From positions 41,428,319 through 41,492,318 of the forward strand of contig NC_079137.1 in assembly GCF_945859705.1 (NCBI RefSeq): a stretch of DNA of 64,000 nucleotides, written 5' to 3'. Below, in pieces: positions 58,091 to 64,000 of this stretch. The stretch's first letter is position 1; each line of letters begins with the position of its first letter. A program made the position numbers and the translations under genes. This DNA comes from Episyrphus balteatus. Lineage: Eukaryota; Arthropoda; Insecta; Diptera; Syrphidae. The notes under the pieces are model-generated. The model ran no database searches, was not told where the DNA came from, and saw nothing but the letters and a program-made list of their open reading frames with translations.

Positions 58091-58943
58091 CAAAATAAAT
58101 TGCACGACTGGGGTCGCACGTACTTGCTCTTATGGTAAAAGTTACTCTAATGTTAAAGCTTTTTATTGAACTAAATAAGGGAAAATTTGATATTTTCACG
58201 GAATTTCATAAGTGGCACAAAAAAAAATAAAATCTTTTTTTATAAATAATTAAATACCGTTTCAAATGATCTTTTACAAAAAACTAAGTATGCCATTTTA
58301 TTTCTTGTATAAAAAGGAATTTTTAGAAATTTTTTTTCGAAAATCGTTAGAGCCGTTTTAAAAAAAAAATAATTTTTTATATATAAAAAATTTCTAACAT
58401 TTTTCGAAAAAAAAGTTGGTATGCCATTTTGAAGAAATAATTAATTTAAACACAAAAACGGAATTTCAAAATTTTTTACTAACCCGTTTCCAAAAAATTG
58501 ATTTTTCAAAAAAAAATTTTGAAATATTTTTTAAAAATTTAAAAATGTGTTTTTTTGAAAAATTAAAAATTTTTTAAATAACGATAGTTTAAATGTTTCT
58601 GTACAAAAATTTTGGTCGAAATATGTTTTGTCGTTTACGAGAAATTCATAAATCAAAAAAAACCGTTCTATGGCAGGTACCGTTAATAACGGTTTAAAAA
58701 AAATTTTTTTTATTTCAAAAGGAAGCTTTTATGTGCTACACTACACACAAAATTTTTAATCAAAATCGTTAGAGCCGTTTTTGAAAAACATTAACTTTTC
58801 TATTTCCGTTATATGACAGGTACCGTTAGTTTTGGTCCTAAAAAAAAAAATTTAATTTGTCCTCTAGGGAATTACCCAAAACTGTTAAATACCAAGTTTG
58901 AAGGAAATCGCTCTATTAGTTTAGGCGGTAGCTCGAGGTACAC

Positions 58944-59002
<59 letters not shown>

Positions 59003-59135
59003 TACAGACAGACAGAATTGCCGGACCTTTTTTTTGGTATTCTCTATCATCGTAATGTCATGTAAAATTGTTATCTCGAGTTCGATTTTTACGAATCCTA
59101 AACTTGCCCTATAGTACCTATATCGCAAGTAAAAA
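58091..59135 (-). mobile_element. DINE-1/mini-me-like element, B-type copy, full length
   Basis: Minus-strand counterpart of 41497-42520. Left: AAATAAATTGCACGACTGGG then GTCGCACGTACTTGCTC. Right: AACTTGCCCTATAGTACCTA then TATCGCAAGTAAAAAT. The interior order matches: the GGTACCGTTAATAACGG blocks, then the CAGA run, then CATCGTAATGTCATG. Length 1,045 bp, no protein. It lies inside the TTAA-flanked element. Confidence 0.85.
58945..59016 (-). repeat. (CAGA)n microsatellite inside the DINE copy
   Basis: About 72 bp of CAGA with one CATA variant, ending at AATTGCCGGACC. It is the same site as the CTGT run at 41623. Confidence 0.95.
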
Positions 59136-59465
59136 TGGTAAAGATTAAATACAATCCTCTTCTTTGTGTTTCTGAGAACCCATAGAGATAGTTTTTTCGT
59201 GTGTCCGACACAAAATAAAGGTGAATTTTATGATCACAGGTGAGTCGATCAGTCGTGTGCATTGAAATCGAAAGTGTAGAATATATTCATACTTAAAGTG
59301 TTAATTACTGCGTTTGTTTGGAAAGTAAAGTGGAATTACAAATTTATTTTTGATCGATTGTCTAATTGTGTATGCTATGAACCAATTTTTATTGAAACAA
59401 AATTATTGGCCTGGTCTTTTGAGGTTAAAAAGTACGTAAGCCATATTTGGCTTCGTATGCATTAA

Positions 59466-59975
59466 GGGGTTGTAAATCTAAACAATTTGTTAAATTTTTT
59501 TGTTGGAAAATTTTGTTTTTTACATTGTTATTTTGATTGGAAGCTATGTTTTACTTCAGAAATGGAACCCCTTCGCTTTTAGAGACATTTTTCTCATGTT
59601 AACCCAATTTCCAGCGGCGTAACCACAAAAATTTTAGGGGGAGGGGGGCTCACCTTTAATATTTTTCAATCATTTTATTAATTTTTAGTTTTTGTACGGT
59701 CTGGGAGTGGGTGAAAATGTTGGAGCAGGACTTACTTCGGCAGTGGAAAGAATGTCAACCAGAAAAAATATATATAACGGACAAAATCAAATTGCTTTTC
59801 TCGGTTCCATGTGCTAAAGTGAGCTAAATTTGAATTAATTCTTAACCTTTTGTAATGCAATACATTTATTTTACTTTTTTTTTTGTTTTTAAATGATAAA
59901 TATTTATCTTTTGATATTTTTAATTCTATTCTTTACATAATCTGAACAAGTAATATTAGTAAAATTTCTTACCTT
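59466..59975. other. AT-rich spacer
   Basis: About 510 bp with no gene or element recognised. Contains the G-rich block TTAGGGGGAGGGGGGCTCAC at 59632-59651. Confidence 0.45.
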
Positions 59976-59979
59976 TTAA

Positions 59980-60121
59980 TGCATACGAAGCCAAATTTGG
60001 CTTATAAACAAATTTTTTAAACAATTTTTTTATGAAAACCGTTTTAAAACAACCCAAAGAACCCACGTAAAGCATTTTTTTAATTTTTTCGTCCGCTAAT
60101 ATTAATTCATGCACTAGAGGG
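59980..60121. mobile_element. 142-bp TTAA-flanked MITE
   Basis: Starts TGCATACGAAGCCAAATTTG and ends ATTCATGCACTAGAGGG. TTAA stands outside at 59976-59979 and 60122-60125. Shares its first 20 bases with the ends of 58023-59461, so the two belong to one family of different sizes. Confidence 0.65.
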
Positions 60122-60125
60122 TTAA

Positions 60126-60380
60126 AAAAAAAAAATGCACGATCGAGTAGCACGTGCTTGCTCCTTTGTTAAGAATTGTATGGAATATTAAAGCTTTTAA
60201 GAAATCTTTTAAGACATTAAAACAAAAGGAATATTATGTACATTTTTTATTTTAATTTACCAAAATATACCTTCAAAACGTGACCTCCAAACGAAGTATA
60301 TTATTTAGTTTCTTTTAGACAAAAAAAAATATGAAAATCGTTACAGCCGTTTTTATTTAACAAACAGTTGTTATAACAGT
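60126..60380 (-). mobile_element. DINE-like 3' fragment
   Basis: AAAAATGCACGATCGAGTAG then CACGTGCTTGCTC is a diverged family 3' end. AAAATCGTTACAGCCGTTTT at 60335-60354 comes from the interior. The rest is lost. Confidence 0.55.
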
Positions 60381-60419
60381 TTTTATGTTTTTTTGGTGTC
60401 GTTTTCTTTGGTTCTACCC

Positions 60420-60700
60420 TAAGAATCGCGTTAAAAAGATAATTGTTTTTAACAATACCAACGTGATAGATCCGCGAATTAAGAAAGAAAAAAAAAGGCT
60501 CCGGGTACAAGACAAGGAAATATAAAAATAATATATTCAGTTGGTTGCAGAAAGTGAACAGTCGGAAACAAGGAAGCTTGATAACTTAGGTCAACCCAGC
60601 AAATCCTACAGGCAGATCACTAGTCTCAAAGGCGAAAATCTTCGAAGGGAAGGATTACGACTCGCATGACATAAAACAGTGCAGCTTCCTCCCCAAAAGC
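60420..60700 (+). pseudogene. Decayed copy of the non-LTR 3' end
   Basis: Aligns with 38920-39180: CGCGTTAAAAAGATAATTG, CTCCGGGTACAAG, ATTCAGTTGG, TAGGTCAACCCAGCAAATCC and TACAGGCAGATCACTAGTCT are recognisable. The frame is broken by stops (TAG near 60588) and small indels. No target duplication was identified. Confidence 0.6.
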
Positions 60701-61379
60701 TTCCTCTCCAAAACTTAAATAAATAAAAAATTTGATTTTCCAACTATAATTTCTTTATCAGTAACTCTTCTGACAGTGACAAGTTTAGAAGATGTAAGAA
60801 ACTGCATTTGTTGTGAAAAATGTGTGTGACTTCAGCATTTTAGAATAAGAAAAAAACAACAGGTTAAAACTGTATTTGAAGAATTTTCACAATTCTGAAA
60901 AACTAAGGGGCTGATTGGTGGAACGCTTGAAGCTGGCATCAAAAAGTTTCCCTCAAGCTTTCCTTCTTCTTCTTTGTCTTTAGCTGACATAATCCACAAA
61001 ATATTCTCGCTTCAGTTAAGTTGACGAGGCCAGAGAGTACACATATTTACACAAATGTTTCTCTATAAAGTTTATGTTCAGCATAGCACACAGCGCCCCC
61101 TCTAGGGAGCCATATGAAAAACATTATGCAGTCATTGAAAAACAACACAAACAATATAGCCAACCTCATACATGCACTCATATAGAGATACCGCTTCGAC
61201 CGCCTTCCCGTCCGACAAACAACCGCAGAGGAAGTTTTGAGTCGACCCCAGTCTAAAGTGCCTCAAGGAATAGAGCACTTCAAGAATGAAACTCCTTACT
61301 CTCCTCATCATCAACGTCATCATCATCATCACTGACAGTTGGAAAATATTTTTCACTTTTTTTTCCCAGTTGTACAGTG
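60701..61379. other. Single-copy DNA
   Basis: Becomes GC-richer past 61000. No exon can be supported. Confidence 0.4.
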
Positions 61380-62090
61380 TAGTTGATGTTTCACATACTC
61401 TCTCTCGCTCTCTCGTCTCTCCCCAAAATAAAAGAGAGATTCCTTTGCTGCTCCAAAGTCAAACATCTGCACCAGCAAACAGCTTTAAAAGCAAGACCCA
61501 TGTGTCTGCGTCAGGACATATATACAGACAGAAAGACAGTTAGCCAAACGGAATAATAAATTTCCACTGTTTTCTAAAACTCCACACAAACTTTTCTCGA
61601 ATCAGAAGTGGGATGGATGGCGCAGGCAAAAACCCTTCAAACCCAATCCTCTTCTTTTTTTTGGTCAATGCAGTTGTGCGGCAGAGTCTTTGCATGCATG
61701 GCTCTTTGCAGCTATAGCAGCTCTCTGTTGTGCTCTGCTCCTCCGTCTGATGCATGTTTGTGCGGAATAATATCGCCATTTGTAAATATTTACTCGTGTA
61801 ACTACACTTATGAGGAGCCACATCAGCAGCAAGAGCATAACACACTACTCCGACTCTAGCGAAGCTATTTTTGCATTCAAAGTTCCATATATATCGTCGG
61901 TCGGTCTTCGTCGGAGGAAATCTCAAGGGAGGTCGAAACAAACGATGACTCTCGCTCAACTCAAAGCCATGTTTGAAGAAGTTCTCTTTAGCAGTTTGAG
62001 CGGAGAAGAAAATATTTGCTTCCTTGTACAACTTGTGACAAGCCGTAAGCAGGACCTTTTACGCAACAGCTTTTGTGAAGGTGGGTAGTA
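61380..62090 (+). promoter_or_regulatory. Promoter-like region, low confidence
   Basis: CTCTCTCTCGCTCTCTCGTC at 61399-61418 would be a cluster of GAGA-factor sites. CATATATAT lies at 61885-61893 upstream of the GC-richer GTCGGTCGGTCTTCGTCGG. A plus-strand frame follows (ATGACTCTCGCTCAACTC from 61944), reaching GAAGGTGGGTAG at 62080, which could include a splice donor. Frames on both strands stay open, the minus one for 163 codons (61540-62031), mostly because the DNA is less AT-rich. I recognise neither protein. Confidence 0.25.
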
Positions 62091-63291
62091 TAACATAGCG
62101 CTGCTGGTTGGTGGTGCAGAACTTCGAACGAAAAACACATGTGTGTGCCGATAGAAAGTTAGAAGGATGAGCTTGAGAAACTTAGCTCGATTCTAGCTGC
62201 CACTAAAAACACAAGAAGATGGTATACAGCTGAGATGCACGTGTCCGAAACCCTGAGGCATTTCCTTGGGAATTAAGAGAGGCAGGTGGTGGAGAGAGGA
62301 GTATTTGACCAAGACCGTTCACTGTTTTATACAAAATATATAGAAATTGCGAAACTTCTTCTTCCGGATAGTAGTGGTGTGTTGCAAAAAAAAGTTCCTT
62401 TGTCGTGTTTTCTCGGAGAAATGTTTCTTATGTCAACCATTTTTGTTTTTTTTCTTTATTTTTTGTCAATTTCTTTGTTTTATTTATTTTTTTTGTTTTC
62501 TTTGTCCAACTGTTGGCCTGTTATGTGGCATGTTACAATGCAATTACTCAAACTGAGAAGGAGTCATGTTGTCTTGCCAACATCTAGTGATATTGTATGT
62601 GCCAAGGTCGGAACAAGACTTTCGAATAGTTTGTGTAGTACCTACCTCTACTAAGGGGAAGCTCTTCGTTCGCACTGTCATGTATGTTTTTTTGTTTTTT
62701 TGCTTTTGCTACTGATAACAAAAAGGGTTTGAATTTAGATCCTTGGTTTGGCAGTTGCATCTTGCTAGTTTTTTTTTTTTTTTTTTAATTTTCTGGAGAA
62801 AAAAAGTTTATTGAATTCTTGATGGTAGATACCGGTCACGACTTTGTTGGTTAATAAAAATTGAGGTGTTGAAAGAAATTTTGAAACTTTTGAAGGAGAT
62901 AAAGAAAAAGAGAATGTTTGGAATAAAGTTTGACTTGACATGGTTTGGGTTGATCTGATACTTTTTTGCTATATGTTAACTTTGAACAATTATATATGGG
63001 TTTGTTTGTCAGCTTTTAAATTTCTTTGAATGTCTTGTAGCTCGGAATTTAATAAGAATGAGTTTTGAATTGATGTAGTTGGTTTTTTTATTTCAGACCA
63101 ACTTCAATTTAGAACTGTAAGGATATATTTCTAGTAGTCTGTTTGGCGAAAATTCAGCAATAGCGTTTTCAATTATCATCTGGAACATAATTGACTCGTA
63201 AGAAATGTAAGATATCTGAAGGTAGTGTCGATGAGGGTACAACCATTGAATAATTATATTTATATAGAAGTGACTGCATCCATAGTTTCTC
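62091..63291. other. Single-copy DNA
   Basis: T-rich, with a long T-run near 62771-62786. Frames at 62286-62654 are T-rich and not recognised. Confidence 0.45.
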
Positions 63292-63820
63292 AAATCAAAA
63301 CCAACATTACGATGATGGAGAATTCCAAAAAAGTGGGTCTCGCAATTCCGTCCATGCGTCTGTGCGTCTGTACGTCCATCTGTACACATTTCCACAGCCT
63401 AAACGCGTGGATGAATTTTCTTCAAATTTGGTACAGATGATTTTTATGGAATTCTGAAAGTTGGTTTTTTTTTTGTTTTTTTATATCTCGCTTATAAAGT
63501 GTACCCCCCATACAAATTTTTCAATTTTAACCAAATAATTTGAAAACGGCTTTAACGATTTTGATTAAAATTTGCAGACGTAATATTCAAAGCTATTGCA
63601 ATAAAACTGCATTTTTATTTTTTCCAAAAAAAGTCAAATAAAAAAATATGTTTTTTTGTATAAAAAAATATGCCCTAAATGTCGGTTCTTCCCCAACCTC
63701 AACAAAATTTCTTTAAAATTTATATAGAGGCAGCTCGTAAAATCTACAAGGAAACTAACATAAAAGTGATTTGAACTGCAAAAGCAAGTACGTGCGACCC
63801 CAGTCGTGCATTTCATTTTT
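63292..63820 (+). mobile_element. DINE-1/mini-me-like element, A-type copy 3, 5' truncated
   Basis: Begins within the element at AATCAAAACCAACATTACGA and has the core GCGTCTGTGCGTCTGTACGT with CCATCTGTACACATTTCCAC, then CAGCCTAAACGCGTGGATGA. It ends AAGCAAGTACGTGCGACCCC then AGTCGTGCATTTCATTTTT. Closely matches the copies at 6352 and 50469. The 5' 55 bp including ACTTGCTC are missing. Confidence 0.8.
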
Positions 63821-64000
63821 TAAAATCTTATGTTCTAAGAAAAAACAAAGAGTATCGTGCTTGTTCTAGATAATTTTGTTTATAAGAAATTAAATTGCAC
63901 TAATACTAACATTAAGAGAGAGAAACTTTATTTTTTTATGCCTGATTTACTGTATTGCGAGACCACGAGACGAGACCGTTGCGTTTTTTCTGAACGTTTT
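63821..64000. other. Window end, no feature seen
   Basis: AT-rich until about 63950, then CGAGACCACGAGACGAGACC. Too short to interpret. Confidence 0.5.

Larger units (their letters stand above)
58023..59461. mobile_element. TTAA-flanked TIR element split by a DINE
   Basis: GCATACGAAGCCAAATATGG at 58034-58053 is mirrored by CCATATTTGGCTTCGTATGC at 59441-59460. TTAA lies outside at 58019-58022 and 59462-59465; the left end has an extra AACCCTCTACT. Most of the space between is a full DINE B-type copy, so the original element was about 395 bp. It resembles the smaller unit at 59980-60121. Confidence 0.65.

Noticed and set aside
58813..59055. Frame with (DRQT)n repeats, and its counterparts on the minus strand and at 41488-41697
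   Set aside because: These are translations of the GTCT/CAGA microsatellite inside DINE copies, not proteins.
61540..62031. 163-codon minus-strand frame
   Set aside because: The longest frame outside the LINE, but it overlaps open plus-strand frames in GC-richer DNA and resembles no family. It ends in the GAGA/TATA region and is better explained by base composition.

Overview
The window looks like a piece of a dipteran (fly) nuclear genome. It is very AT-rich, has no bacterial-style operons, and carries one small intron-containing gene whose product has the six-cysteine spacing of insect odorant-binding proteins, closest in style to the fly Obp56-like group. It also holds non-LTR retrotransposon, Tc1-like and DINE-1/mini-me-like sequences, all typical of flies. 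The exact fly family cannot be read from the sequence.

Only one host gene is well supported: a two-exon odorant-binding protein gene on the + strand at 26792-27291, with a TATA box about 60 bp upstream. Two weaker host candidates are noted: an exon-like block ending in a good splice donor (35496-35682), and a GAGA/TATA-containing promoter-like stretch (61380-62090). No tRNA, rRNA or CRISPR was found.

Most of the rest is a nest of transposable elements. (1) A 5'-truncated non-LTR retrotransposon with an open RT-RNase H frame lies at 12020-13787. A second, unrelated non-LTR 3' end sits at 38904-39214 between 15-bp target duplications, and a decayed relative is at 60420-60700. (2) A dispersed family with inverted ACTTGC/GCAAGT subterminal repeats, a GTCT microsatellite core and a 3' hairpin (DINE-1/mini-me/non-autonomous Helentron type) has five long copies (6352, 41497, 50469, 58091, 63292) and many fragments. 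(3) Several TIR elements lack any recognisable transposase: 1698-3778 and 15083-16101 (both begin TAGGGTAA and carry iterated motifs), 3887-4565, 22234-25768 with its copy 37570-39540, 44041-44677 with its copy 54515-55145, 44761-45083, 45637-46312, and three TTAA-flanked elements (46017, 58023, 59980). (4) Three long inverted repeats (16459-17710, 29995-31540, 49479-52020) have arms of about 320, 465 and 900 bp. (5) Satellite-like tandem blocks lie at 9414-10354, 21180-21515, 48014-48595 and 55266-55455.

Layout: 1-1.7 kb is featureless AT-rich DNA; 1.7-6.9 kb is TIR elements and DINE; 6.9-12 kb is unique DNA plus a ~300-bp tandem array; 12-13.8 kb is the LINE; 14.2-17.7 kb is a DINE, a TIR element and a foldback; 22-25.8 kb is a three-deep nest; 26.7-27.3 kb is the OBP gene; 30-33.8 kb is a foldback, Tc1 relic and TIR fragment; 34-36.3 kb is unique; 36.6-46.3 kb is transposon nests with a unique island at 39.6-41.5 kb; 46.3-48 kb is unique; 48-52 kb is tandem and palindromic; 52-57 kb is mostly unique; 58-60.7 kb is nested TTAA/DINE elements; 61-63.3 kb is unique and promoter-like; the window ends after a last DINE. 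No new functional gene system was found. The unusual content is the structure and nesting of the repeats.
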